DNA of 64,000 nt from Acanthamoeba lenticulata. Its lineage: Eukaryota > Discosea > Longamoebia > Acanthamoebidae. Made by a program: the position numbers and the translations under genes. Below, in pieces: positions 11,516 to 22,861 of this stretch (positions are counted from its first letter, which is position 1; each line of letters starts with the position of its first letter). The notes under the pieces are model-generated. The model saw only the letters and a program-made list of their open reading frames with translations. It was not told the origin of the DNA and made no database searches. The stretch is taken from positions 1 through 64,000 of the forward strand of contig NAVB01000080.1 in NCBI GenBank assembly GCA_002179805.1. Direction: 5' to 3'.

Positions 11516-13951
11516 TCACTTCTCGCCTCGCCAGAGCTTCATCAAACCGTCGTCAGCAAAGGAGGCGATGAGGTTCTTGTGCGGGTGGTGCGCCAGGCCA
11601 ATGACCTCCTTCTCGTGCAAATTCTGCAGGTCCACGGACGTCTACGAGTCAGAGGCGCCTCTACAACAAGCGGCTAATGTAAAAGAGTACTACCATGAGG
11701 GTGTAGTCGAGGTTGCCCGAGTTGGCGTTGAAGCAGTAGAGGTGCCGGTCCTCGCCCACCGCGTAGATGAACCCGCCCTTCCGGGCGGTGATGCACTTGA
11801 GGAAGATCACGTCCTTCTTCCCCGAGAAGTAGGACTTGACCACCTTGCCCTGCGCGTTGTTGTCGGCCACATGAGCCGCTCGAACGACGACGACGACGAA
11901 GATGATGAAGACAAGGACGAACCTTGAGATCTATGAGGTGGGCGGTGTTGGACTTGCTGCCCACGAGGATGTAGTCCGGGTTGAGCGGCGACAGGACCAC
12001 CGAGTGGATGGAGCTGAGCTCCGTGATGTGTCGCCCGGACCCGCTGGGCGAGAAGAAGCGGAGGCAGTCCGTCGTCTTGGCGTCCCACACCCGCACCGTG
12101 CCGTCGCTGCTCCCCGAGATCACCTGTGCGCGCGCGCGTGTCAACATGCGCATGGGCGCAAAAGCGACGATTCGACCGTTGATTTGATGGGCCGTACGTA
12201 GTTCTCGTCCTCTGAGTAGATGGCTGCGTTGACGTAGGACGTGTGGCCGCGGAAGATCTTCAGCGTCTTGCCTGACTTCAGGCCGTGGATCCTGTCGTCC
12301 ACCATGCATCGGCCGCCCGCTTCAGCATAGAGAAGCCCACAAGCGAGAGCGAGGGCGAGGTGGGGCACGCACCGGACGGTGTGGTCAAAGGAGCCGGAGA
12401 GGATGTGCGACGAGTCGTCGGCAAAGCAGACACAGGTGACACCCTCGACGTGCGCCTTCTCAAACTTGCGCAGGCACTTGCCCGTCATCATGCGCCACAC
12501 CTGTTGGTAGCGTACATGCGCTCGGTCGTGTCAGTCAATTGATTGCCAGCGCAGGACGACAATGACGATGATGACGCTGTGGCGGACCTTGATCTGACCG
12601 TCCTGGCTGCCGGAGGCGAGGAGCTCGCTGTCCTTGTTGAAGCTGAGGCAGAAGACGGACTCGGCGTGCATCATGAACTTGTCCTCGGCCTGGTACTGAA
12701 GGTCCTTGCGGAGCTTGCCGGTGACCCAGTCCCACACCTCGATGAAGCCGTCGACGCTGCCGGTGACCAGCGACTGGCCGTCGAGCGAAAACGCCGCCGC
12801 CTCGGCGTGCGACTTGCCGCCAAACTTGATGGTCTTGTCCAGCTGCGTCGGGAAGGTCTCTTCCTCCTCTTGCTGGACAGCCGTCGTCCCTCGGAACAGA
12901 TCCAGCTCCGTCCCTGGCGGCAGCAGACCTACGCTCACATGTTTAATATTAAACATATAAAACAATTATTTGAAATATCATATTTGTAAAATGAATGAAT
13001 TAAAGAATAAAAGACGGACGATGTACCTTGAATCTGCTGGTATTTGAGGGCCTGGTTGATGAGTGCCATGAGGCGCGATGGCGGCACCACCTGGACCTCG
13101 ACCGCCAGGGCTGGTATAGAAGACGCATAACCATACAACCGCACGACACGCGCGCTCGTCAGTCGAGTGCCCGGACAAGGACGATTGTGCAAGGTAGCAA
13201 TAGCAGCAGAAGCAGACCTTTGGCGATGGCGGCGCGTCGCTTCTCTCGGTTGGAGCCCTCCGCGTAGGCGTCGCGGTGATCGAAGAAGGGCTTGTTGATA
13301 AGCCGCTGCAGCCGGAGGTAGCGTTCGGGGTCCTGGCTGCGGAGAAGGACCATGGGGGCCGTGTCGCGCAGCATGGCTCGCGCCGTCTCGCTCTCCTTCA
13401 GCTCGATCATCTCGATCACGATCTGCGAGTATGTGCGTGTGTGCGTTTGTGGGCCAGCATATAGGCGTGGTCAGCCAGTTGGCGCAACGGGACGGGGACA
13501 GGGGACGGCGGCACCTGCTCGTAGAGGTCGATGACGAGGGACTGGGGCAGGGAAAAGGTGCCCACGGTGCGCAGCACGGCGTCCCACCGGCCGTGCGTGA
13601 CATCCGACGTGAAGCTGTCGATGTTTTCGACTGTGTTGAGTGATATTTGTGCCTCCTCCTGCACGTAAGATGGTGTAGATGGGTAAGTGCCAGTGATTAT
13701 GCTTCGGGAGGGGGCAGAGAGTGTAGACCTGAAGTGTGTGCATTGTGTTGAAGAGGGAGCTCTCCTTAAGGAACTGCAGAACGAGCCGAATAACACTAGA
13801 ACAAAGAAGTTAGCATACTGCATCAACAGAAATGCATAATCGCGTACAATTTTTCAGAAAAGATTATGCGATGGTGCTCGATGTTAACTATTTATGGGAA
13901 GGAAGGGTGGAGGGCACAATCGTACTCTCCAGAGTCGACGCGCACGCTCAT
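11516..13951 (-). CDS. SMU1: SMU1 splicing factor (LisH-CTLH-WD40)
   Basis: Spliceosomal protein that acts with RED/IK in activation of the B complex. A very short first exon (13951-13926, MSVRVDSG plus two bases) splices to an exon starting near 13797, giving [13 protein letters not shown] at the start of a LisH motif. The CTLH region follows ([16 protein letters not shown]), then seven WD-type repeats (for example [35 protein letters not shown]). It ends [12 protein letters not shown] with a stop at 11516-11518. Length of about 510 residues matches the family. About ten small introns. Identity is clear from co-linear conservation along the whole protein. Confidence 0.93.
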
Positions 13952-14053
13952 CTTCGCAACAAGCAAGCAGCGGCCGTGTTGCAGTTGGGGTTTGCACACA
14001 AAGCGAAAAAGAAAAGAAAACGTTTTGTATTTGTGTCGACCCTGCCCCCAAGG

Positions 14054-17000
14054 TCACTGGTCCTCTTCTTCAGGCTCAGCAGGGCTCTGGTTTTTCTGGA
14101 AGGCCAAGTCGATCTCGTGCATGCTGCTAGCCACCCGCTTGGTTGTTTCCGCGAGTTTCGTCTTGGTCTTGCCCAACTGTTGGGTGCAGGTGAGCAGCTG
14201 GTCCAAGGCTGAGAGAGTAGACAAAAGCTGTGCGCACCTTCTCGTTCTCGGTCTTGATGTAGAGCGTGTAGGGAGACACCGAGTTCTGGATCTTGCGCAT
14301 GCTGTCCGCCAGCTCCTGCATTGGCGTCCAAGCGCGACCATTGAGTCAACTGGTGCGGCTCTCACCCGCCTCACACACGGGCGCTACATACGCGGTCAAA
14401 GTGTCCCCGAATGACGTCCTTCATGCTGGTACGCAGCTTTGTGATCTTCTCGTTGAAGGCCCGCTTGACCTGAGCGCGCTTGTAGGGGAGCACGCACAGG
14501 CCGGTCAACGCGAGCGCACCAGCGCCCAGCACACCCTGTGCGTGGGGCGCTTATCATATTAATCATCAAGTCGACTCGACTCCATGATGAAGACTACGAT
14601 CGGTGATGACGATGGCACGACGTACGGTGACGTCGAGGAGCGAAGCGACCACGAGCGTGCCCACACCGACAGCCGTCATCTCGATAGCGGCCGTGGAGTA
14701 GATCGCCGTTTGGACCTCGGTGGCGAGCTGGCGCGCCTCCTCGGACTTATCGTAGGAGGAGATCACGCCGCGCACCTCCTGGCCCATCGTCTCGAGCAGC
14801 TTGGTCCGGTTGTATTCGAACTCGGACTCCACCTTCCCGATCAAGCCCTCGCTCTGGAAGGTGGACCAGGGGAAAGTGTAAGACACGAGGGTGCAAGTGC
14901 TGAGAAGGGCGGGAGCTGGCGGGCCCGACCTGGGCGTGAAGGGCGGCGCGGTCGAGCGCGTAGTCGACCATCCGGCGCCACTGCTTGCTGTTCTTCTCCA
15001 CCGTCCAGTCGATCAGATCGCTCACATTCCTGCACACACATTCTTTAGATTCACTCAAGGCCCAATTATGCTATCCATCAATGCCGTGCCGTTCGATCTG
15101 GAGGGCGGTCTCCGCGACGACGGTCCGCTCGAACTCGCCGCGAAGCTTCTCGGACCGGAGCAACTGCGTGAACTGCGCGCCAGACCCGAGGAGAGTGAGC
15201 TCTCCCGCTCGCGCTCCCCGGAAAAATCCCACCACCACGTGAGGCACGGAGGCGCACGTTGAGGAGCGAGAGCTGTTGGTCGAAGAACGCGTCGCCGCGG
15301 TCGGCGAGCTCGAGCAGCACATTATCGATGCGGCTCTGCTGGAACTCGTAGTCCCGCTTCATGTCCTTCTGGTACTCGTCGAGCTGCTCCTCGATGTGCT
15401 GGATGCTGGCGATGTCCTTGGCCAGCACCTGCAGTCGCCCCTCGTTGACCTCTGCGCGTGCGTGCGTACGCAACCGCCGACGCCGACGTCAAACTCACGC
15501 GCGCAAGACCACATGCGACTGGGGGGACCGCACCCTTGTACTTGCCGAGCAGGTTGAGGGCCACGCCGAGCGGGGTCTTGAGCTTGAGCTTGGCGCGCTG
15601 GCCGGCGTCGAGGGACTGGAGGATGTAGGTCTCGAGCTCGGCCCACCTCGACTTGTCCCAGAGCGCCGCCGCCTCGGCCTTGTCCTGCAAACATGACGTT
15701 CGCCCGCGCGCGCCGTTCAGCATCACTTCAGTCATCACTCTGCGTGCGTGGGACAGCGGCGCGGCGGACCTGGGCCGAGGCGTCGGGCTTGGCCAGGAGC
15801 TGCTTGGCCTTGAGGGCCTGCCGGGCCGACACTGGGAAAATCCTGCACGCCGACGCTCGCATGTTGGCCGTCGACAGAAATGAGGCGGGCGAGGGCGGGG
15901 AGGGCGGCGGCACTTGGGGTGGATGCCGAGGAGCTGGCTCATGCCCTTGCTCACGAAGCTGCGCAGTTCCTCGAGCTGCGCCTCGTCCTCGAGGAGGTCG
16001 ACCTTCTGGAGCACGACCACCACCTTCTTCTTCCACGTGCGGATGCGCTCGAGGAACTGGTGCTCGCTCTCGCTCAGCGCGCGGTCCGAGCTGGTCACGA
16101 ACAAGATCTGCCCGCACGCGCCGACCCCTGGTCAGCGCCGCTCCCAGATGATCGTCCCGGCACGGCGCGGCCGTCAAGGCGGTGGGGTACCATGTCGCTG
16201 CGCGGGACAAAGTGCTCCGTGATTTGCTGGTGGTACTTGAGGATGGCGTTGGTGCCCGGCGTGTCGACCAGGTTCAGGTCCTGTGTCCCCAAGCCGTTGT
16301 AAGAAAATAAAAGAAACCACAAAATATAAACAAAAACAAAAACAAATCAAAAATGAAAAACATAACAAAAATGCGGGCTCCCAGACTTGGGCCGTAAGCG
16401 GAGGCGTGCGTGCCTTGAGCCAGTCGACGGGCAGGTAGATGACCTCCCGGTCAGGTTCCTCGGTGGGCAGGACCGTCGACGCCGTCTCGCCGTAGCGGAT
16501 CGACGTGATCTTGCTCGTCGTCGGCACGACTGTCATAAAGTGCGCGCGCAAATGTGAGGATGAACAAGAGGAAGAAGAAGAACGAGAACAACAACGAATG
16601 GGAATGCACCTCCTTCCTTGAGGTACTTCTTGCCGAGCATGGCGTTGAGGAAGGCCGACTTGCCGGCGTTGAACTCGCCCACGACCACCAGCAGGAACAG
16701 CTCGTCCAGCTGCTCCCGCGTGTGCTTCAGCAGCTCGACGTCCTCCTGCGCGGCCCCGATCTGCGTCGACGATGGCCCCAACGTTTAGACAACCGTCGTG
16801 GCAAACGAGCGGCTCGTGCACCTTCTTGAGAAAGGCCGCGACGTCGTCGAGGAGAAGGATCTCCTGCTGCAGCATTTTCTGCTGGTCCTCGTTGAGCACT
16901 CGGCGCAGCCCCTCGTCAAGCGCCTGCATGAGTGCAAGATCAGGTCACTCAATAAAAACATAATAAAAATAAATGAATAAATATTTAAACAAATCATATT

Positions 17001-17355
17001 GAAACAAAGAAGGGTGGGGAAGTACGGGCGCGGAAGCACGGCTCAAGGTGTCTGTGGCGTAGTGGCGCCTGCAGGCCGCAAATGTGGGTGAAAGATGAAG
17101 ATGATTGAGGGCCAGAGGCGAGGAGCTGATGGTGCGCCGCCAGGCCGAGGCTGAGGTCGAGGCGCAGGAGCGTGCCAGCGCAGAGTGAGGCAGCACGGGG
17201 TAGCGCGAGGCGCCCACAAGACGACCAAGCGTGGGCTCCATCGTGCTGTGCGACGAGAGAGGCCTCGACGAAGCTGCCACCAGTCGGTCTCGGTTGGCCG
17301 CCCACAGGCCTGTGGAAGTGCTCCTCTGCGCGAGCGACGCAGCTGTTCTCCTCAT
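14054..17355 (-). CDS. Mitochondrial dynamin-like GTPase (FZL/mitofusin-like)
   Basis: Probable membrane-remodelling GTPase. The ATG at 17355 opens a leader of about 100 residues rich in Arg/Ser/Ala and nearly free of acids (MRRTAASLAQRSTSTG), a typical mitochondrial presequence. The GTPase core has G1 GEFNAGKSAFLNAML, a G2 threonine in PTTSKITS, G3 LVDTPGTN and G4 LQKVD. Long helical stalk regions follow. A hydrophobic hairpin (about 14690-14480, GTLVVASLLDV then LGAGALALTGLCVL) fits the paired membrane segment of mitofusin/FZL/bacterial dynamin-like proteins. The tail is helical and ends PEEEDQ (stop 14054-14056). About a dozen short introns. It differs from classical mitofusins in sequence and is closer in layout to plastid FZL. 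Confidence 0.8.
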
Positions 17356-17476
17356 GCTCAACTCTTTTCAGAATCAACAGACAATACAGCCCAAACGCGA
17401 AAGCAGTGAAACCAAAAAAAAAAAGAAATCATAATAAAAAAATAAATAGAATTCTTGGTATTTACAGGCCGCCCGA

Positions 17477-19908
17477 TCAACAAAAGAGGAACGACAGCGG
17501 GAGGCCACAGAAGACGGAGACCGAGGGCGGCAGGCACGTTCGGTTCCTCTCGCGCAGGATTTGAAGCAGCTCGTCGCACTCGGCCTGCCACAGGACCAGC
17601 TCCTCCACTCGCACGCCCCTGCCATACACCAGATTAGTGCATGGGAAATAGGAGCAAGTCGAGACGACGCACGTTTTGTTGTTGTCGTCGCCGTTGACGT
17701 CCTTGGACGTCGGCGCTTCCGACGAGCTGCATTCCACGTAGCGCAACTTGACGACCGGCGCCAGCCCGCAGACTGAGTCGTCTGGCCGCTGGAGGAGGGG
17801 CAGGTTGCTGGCCAGAGACGACCGCCAGTTGGTCAAGATGACGCTCAGTACGGGCTTGTCCTGCTCTCGAGAAGGAGGAAGGAGGTCAGAAACCGGTTCA
17901 ATCCAGAGCTCTACAACGACGACGGTCTTCAACGCACCGACTCGAACGCGATGACCGAGAAGCGGTAGACCGTGTGGATGGCCGAGCTGGCCAGCAGGTG
18001 CTTCGCTACGAAGCGCTCCAACGTGTCCGCCCTGGGCTCATCGCCGTCAGCACCATCATCGAAAAGAATGCAAAGAATTTCACGTTTTGCCGCCAAAAAG
18101 AAATGCACCGAAAATAGTCCCTTGCAGGGAGCAGCGGCTGGTTGGCGAGGCGGTAGGTGAACAGGCGCAGGCTGACGTGCTCCTGCTCCACGACCGGGAT
18201 CTCTCGGACGCCCAGGGGCGTGCAGCAGGCCGGGCAACGGATGGGCGTCCATCCGACCTCGCTTCCCGCCGAGACCAGGCCCTGAGCGCAGAAGCATCGC
18301 GTCCCACATAGAAGTGTGTGTGGTGTTGTCAGCCGTCTGCCTTCGTTCCGGGGCTTCGTTGCGACGCACCTCGAGGGGCTTGCTGTCCTGCGGCGGCGGC
18401 AGCAGCGCGTGCTTGACCTGCGAGGAGTGGAGCATGAGGAACGTGTCCGAGACGAAGCACACCGACGGCGCAGCCTTGATCTCGTCTGGATGGGGCGCAA
18501 ACAAGACACGACCAAAGGGAGAGACACGGTGAGACTCGCTCGTTTCGTTCTTCTTCGTCGTCGTTCGCGGCGAGCGGACGGGAGTACCGGTGGGGAACTG
18601 CCGGAAGGCGCAGCAGTTGCCGCAGGTCCAAAAGTCCGCCAGCTCCAGCCAGTAGGTCGACGGCAGCGAGAAGACCTGATGGCGACGATGGTGTAGAGGA
18701 CGAGACGTAAGGCCCAAGCAAGCAAGGAGGCAGTCGACAAATAAAATAAACGCTGTTTTCGTGGGTCTCAAACGCACCTTCCTGATGAGCGTTTCGGCCC
18801 CGCCAGCGCCGGGCTTGGCGCTGCTGTCGGCGGGCTCCACGAGAAGAGACTCGCCGCAGGCCCGGCAGTGCAGCTGCGCGAGATCGGCCGTGGAGGGCAG
18901 CTTCTGGGCCTCCAGCAAGTGGCTGTCGTTGTGGAGCGAAGTGGCGGGCGACGGGCGCAGGGGCAGCTTGACCAGCGCGTGGTCGGCCAGGATCTGCACC
19001 GTGGCCTTGGCCCCGTCGACATCTGCGCCGCGCAGCGGGACCTTGAGCTGCGACGCCCTGCCATGGCAGCGGCGCATTTCATCGGAAGGAACACGTGAGC
19101 GCGCGCTGGCCGCCAGGTGCGTGGATGCGTTCAGAGGGGCGTACCCTTGGCTGTCGCGGTACCACACGTGCAAGTCGGCCTCGCGCACGCACACGCGCAC
19201 GTCGGCGCACTCGGCCTCCGAAGCGCCCTGCGGCCGCCCGAGGTCGCACGAGTCAGTCCCGCCAATGCGTGCGTGTACGGCGTGGAGGTTCGCGCCTACC
19301 GGACGAAAGACCATGACGGACACGCTTTGGAGGTTTTGCGACAGCTCCACCACGTAGGCCAGGCCCGCCGTGTCAGCGCCCTCGGCCTCGGTCAGACCGT
19401 CGCTGTTGTCGTCCTTCTCCGTGCTCAGCTCCGCACCAACGCCATCATCCGCTTGCTTGGGCGCCGACGGAGGTTGGCTCGCTGCCGCTGCGTCGGCCGC
19501 CAGTGCGCTGGAAGATTGCTGGCAGTGGACGCGGTGCCCCGCGCGCCAGTCAGCCGCCTGGCAGGCGCGCGAGCAGTACTTGACCGCGCGACAGCGACCA
19601 CAGAGCATAAGCTTGGCAGGCGCAGCGGAGCATTGAGCGTATGCGCAATGAGGTTCTTCATTTTGGCAAGATCTAGATGAAGATGTGGCAGAAGAAGATG
19701 TGGCAGTTGCGGAATGCGAGGTGAGGGGAATGCGATAGGAGATCTTTTGCCCAAAGGGTGCCTCAACGGCGAGACGATAGCCTGCAAGAAGGGAAGAATT
19801 GGGGGTTGGTGGGGCAGTGTCTTGCGATTCAGCACAGCCCTCGAAAGTGGACGTCAAGCCGCATGGATAAGCGTCGCCACACTTCTCCCGCCCGGGAGAC
19901 GAATCCAT
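17477..19908 (-). CDS. MYND zinc finger fused to UBE3D-type (HECT_2) E3 ligase
   Basis: Candidate ubiquitin ligase. The ATG at 19908 gives a disordered N-terminus. A complete MYND finger follows (residues about 87-130: CAYAQC, LCGRCRAVKYCSRACQ, HRVHC). The rest resembles UBE3D/E2C-binding proteins: a beta-rich region, a CRACGESLL knuckle, the hallmark aromatic/Cys element LELADFWTCGNCCAF, then CPACCTPLG and a C-terminal domain near 17930-17480. About six introns. Human UBE3D has no MYND domain, so the fusion is notable. Function as a cyclin-B/UBCH10-related E3 is inferred from family only. The C-terminal exons (17477-17950) are the least certain. Confidence 0.72.
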
Positions 19909-20890
19909 TGAGCACTTCTAGCTGGAAGTGATGCTTTAATCACATTTCTTTGATTTTCTTGCTTTTTGCTTTTTTCGAAAATTCTCACTCGGCCGGGCTA
20001 AACGATCAGCGGTTTTTGAAGGACTTGATGTTGCCCTCCCCAAGTGCCTCACAAGCTCACGCGCTTTTCTTGAAGCCCTTGCCTTGATCATGAGGCCTGC
20101 GAACAAGCAAAACGCCAAAGCGCACAGCCTAATCTTCCGCTACTCCACGGCGATCGCAGGTTGGTTTTTGCTTAAGAGAAGAGGTAAGGAAGTGAGGGCT
20201 CCCCACAACACCCGGGCGCTCGTCAGCGCATGCTCTGAGGAGGGCTCACCACCGACACTGCGGGCTACACCTGCGTACTTGCTGCGCAAGTCCTCACGGG
20301 GCTAGAGAATCGTGGTCCCTGGGGACCCCAGGGTGGCCATCCCCACGATCGGTTCTAGGGCCGGATAACAATAACAGCAAGCAGGGCTGGCAGTATGAAG
20401 AACCTCCGCGGCGCCAACGCTTTAGAAATGAAGCGTCGTGTCCTTTTGGTTATGGGACACACTTTCCATTTCTGAGCTCAATTTTTTTCTTCGTCATTTC
20501 CATCTTGGATTTCTCGGCTTGTTGGATCGAGGCGAGATGGAGAGAACACATGAGATGCTTTGCGCCTAGTCTAGTTTCACGGCTTTGGGCAGGTCTAGAT
20601 TTCAATGCGCCTCAACCACCCATGTCATGGAAGAGCAGAGAAAGAGTGGATCGAGGAAGATCAACCATGTTGGAAGAAGTACAACTCGAGTGGGCTTAAC
20701 CAGGAAGTACGCTCCGAAAGACGCTGAGCACGGAGCCGATTTTGTCGTAGGAGGGCCCCAGGTTGTTGTTGAAGCCCCTGCAACAGGCCCTCTTGGGAAA
20801 CAACATGCCCGTGCACCAACAATGAATACGAAAAGGATACACTTGTTGGTTCTTGTTACTCTTTCCATTAATGAACAAGGGAGGGGGCCT
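19909..20890. other. Long non-coding interval upstream of the MYND-UBE3D gene
   Basis: Nearly 1 kb without a convincing protein gene: short open frames here lack introns, conserved motifs and coding-like codon use. It must contain the promoter of the minus-strand gene starting at 19908 and the 3' flank of the gene ending at 20891. The part from 20192 to 20488 holds strong nested inverted repeats followed by a T7 run (separate entry). Nothing recognisable was seen from 20490 to 20890. Confidence 0.6.
20192..20488 (+). ncRNA. Candidate structured non-coding RNA of unknown class
   Basis: Three hairpin domains lie in about 290 nt. (1) GTGAGG at 20192-20197 pairs with CCTCAC at 20292-20297 and encloses GCGCT/AGCGC (20216/20225) and ACTTGC/GCAAGT (20277/20286). 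(2) CTAGA/TCTAG (20302/20354) encloses ATCGTGG/CCACGAT (20309/20343) and CCCTGGGG/CCCCAGGG (20317/20326). (3) AGAAATG/CATTTCT (20424/20467) encloses GTGTCC/GGACAC (20438/20455). A T7 run at 20482-20488 could be a Pol III terminator. No match by eye to tRNA, 5S, U1-U6, SRP or RNase P/MRP core motifs. Strand is chosen from the T-run; expression is unknown. Confidence 0.35.
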
Positions 20891-22674
20891 TCACGGCGAC
20901 AGAGAAGACACGGCGGGGTGGGCCGTGTTGAGGCGGTAGAAGAGGGTGAGGTCGCCCTGTCCGTCCCAGAACTGCGTCGCGATCGCGTCGACGGTGAGCT
21001 CCCGGCTAAGCTCTACATGATGCTTTTGGCGTCCTGCAGCCACCGACGGCGAAGTTGCGCCGTCCGTCTCCATCATTGTAGGGTCAGAAGCCTTGGCCTC
21101 CCCTTGCTCTTCCTTTTGCTTCTTCTTTTGCTCTTCTCCTTCAAGCAGCGGCCGCGCCTCCGTGCCTTCGAGGGCCACGCTGGGCCCGGCCTTGGTGGGC
21201 ACTATGCTGACGACAAAGAGCGCCGATGTCGACGGCTGGTCACCAGACGAGGACGAGGATGATGAAGGTGGAACGACAAAGTCCAATGTCGAGGGCGTGT
21301 AGTCACGCGCCAGCAGCCGCGGGAACTTGGAGGCCAGGAAGGCTCCGATCTGCTCGACCGTCACTCGTCGCGACGTCCGCAGAAACGGCCGCTGCAGCGT
21401 CAGGTTGTTGGCCGCCGCTGACGGGTCAGATGATGACGACGATGTCGTCATCGTCGTCGAGGCAACCTCGCCGGCGGCGCTGTTGCTCGAAGCCGGAGTC
21501 GAGAGGCGCTCGTCATCGGGGTGTGGCAGCAGTAGGAAGCTGATGAGGGTGTCAGCCTGGCTCAGGAACGACGCCACTGCGGGAGACGACGATGATGAGG
21601 AAGACGACGAGGACGAGACGGGCGGCTGCAGGCGACGGTGAGGGATGTGGTAGTGGGCCAGCGGGATGCCCGACGCGTCGAGCTCCATGCTCGTGGGCTC
21701 CTCCGGCTCGGCCTCGCCGCTGGGCCGCCTGAAGGCAGAGAGGGATTAGAAAGATGGAGTAGAGAAAAGAAAAAAAGATGAAGGAGCACGTACGGATCAA
21801 TCTGATGTTTGGACCGCTTCTTATGATTGTCTCCACGAGTGGTCGAGGAGGAGGAGGATGAAGAAGGAGCGGGCGGACTGGACTTGCGCTTGCGGGCAGA
21901 TGACGAAGAGGATGAAGACGAAGAGGAGGCGGGCGCGCTACTCGAAGAGTTGGCGGGCGACTCCATGGCCTCGAGCTGCTCCTTGTCTCGCTTGGCGCGG
22001 GGACCACGGGAGGCAGCCATCTGGCGCATGAGACCCTTCTCCACGCTCTCGGTGAGCGACTTGCGGTTCAACTTCTTGTTGATGTCGGCGATGAACTCTT
22101 GCTCCTGTGCCTCGTACTCGTCGAGGTTGGGGTAAACGGTAGCGATGAGAGCGTCAAAGTTGGGGTCAGGCCGAAGATGACGCCGCGAGGAGCAGTGGAC
22201 GCGGCAGGTGGGACACTCCTTCTTGCCCCAACGTAGGCACTTGGATATGCATTCGTCGCAGAAGCGGTGGAGGCACTCCATCACCGTCATCGTCTGTCGC
22301 ATGATCCCCAGGCAGATAGGGCACGTCAGCTCCACGTTGAGCAGCCGCACTTGAAGCGTAGTGGTGTGGTTGGGATCTTCGTAAGGCGCTATGGGCTCGC
22401 GATAGGTTTCATACAGAGTCAGTCCCTCTACGCACTCCTCTTCGTCGGCATCGTCACCACCTCCTCGCCGCATCTTACGCATTACTTGCTCCTTGGACAT
22501 AGTGGGTGTCTTCTTGTTGACCAGTTTACTTAACTCGCGCGAAATGCCCAGTGAGCCGCGCCCTCCGGCCGACGCATTGGCCGCCGTGCGTTCCAATTCC
22601 TGCAACAGCGCCGACGATGCCGACGCTCGCTGGCCGCGTACTCGCGAGCTCGGGGGCAGAAAAGTTCCCTCCAT
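20891..22674 (-). CDS. RING1/RNF2-type Polycomb E3 ligase (RING plus RAWUL)
   Basis: Likely histone H2A ubiquitin ligase of PRC1 type, acting in the nucleus. The ATG at 22674 is certain. A complete C3HC4 RING at about residues 116-156 contains LTCPICLGIMRQTMTVMECL, HRFCDECISKCLRWGKKECP and CRVHC. It is followed by the RING1-specific element LRPDPNFDALIATVYPN. Ser-rich and basic linkers follow. A C-terminal ubiquitin-like RAWUL region reads RVTVEQIGAFLASKFP and ELTVDAIATQFWDGQGDLTLFYRL. One intron near 21730-21795. RING1-specific residues flank the RING on both sides, so this is a stronger call than a generic RING protein. Confidence 0.85.
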
Positions 22675-22861
22675 TTTGTTCTTCTTATGGCGCTACCCGG
22701 GGGGCTTCAGATGCGTAACCGCAAACGCGTTGATTGATTGAGGACAACCTTGTTGTGGAAAATAAAGGAAAAACTAAGCGTCCATATTTATTGTTGTTAT
22801 TTAATTATTTCTTCCGGGGGCGACGAGACGTGTCGTGCACCCCAACTCCTTTAGTTGCCAG

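Noticed and set aside
20380..20420. TGGCAGTAT resembling part of U4 snRNA
   Set aside because: Only nine bases match. The U4 5' end, the U6-pairing regions and a proper Sm site context are absent.
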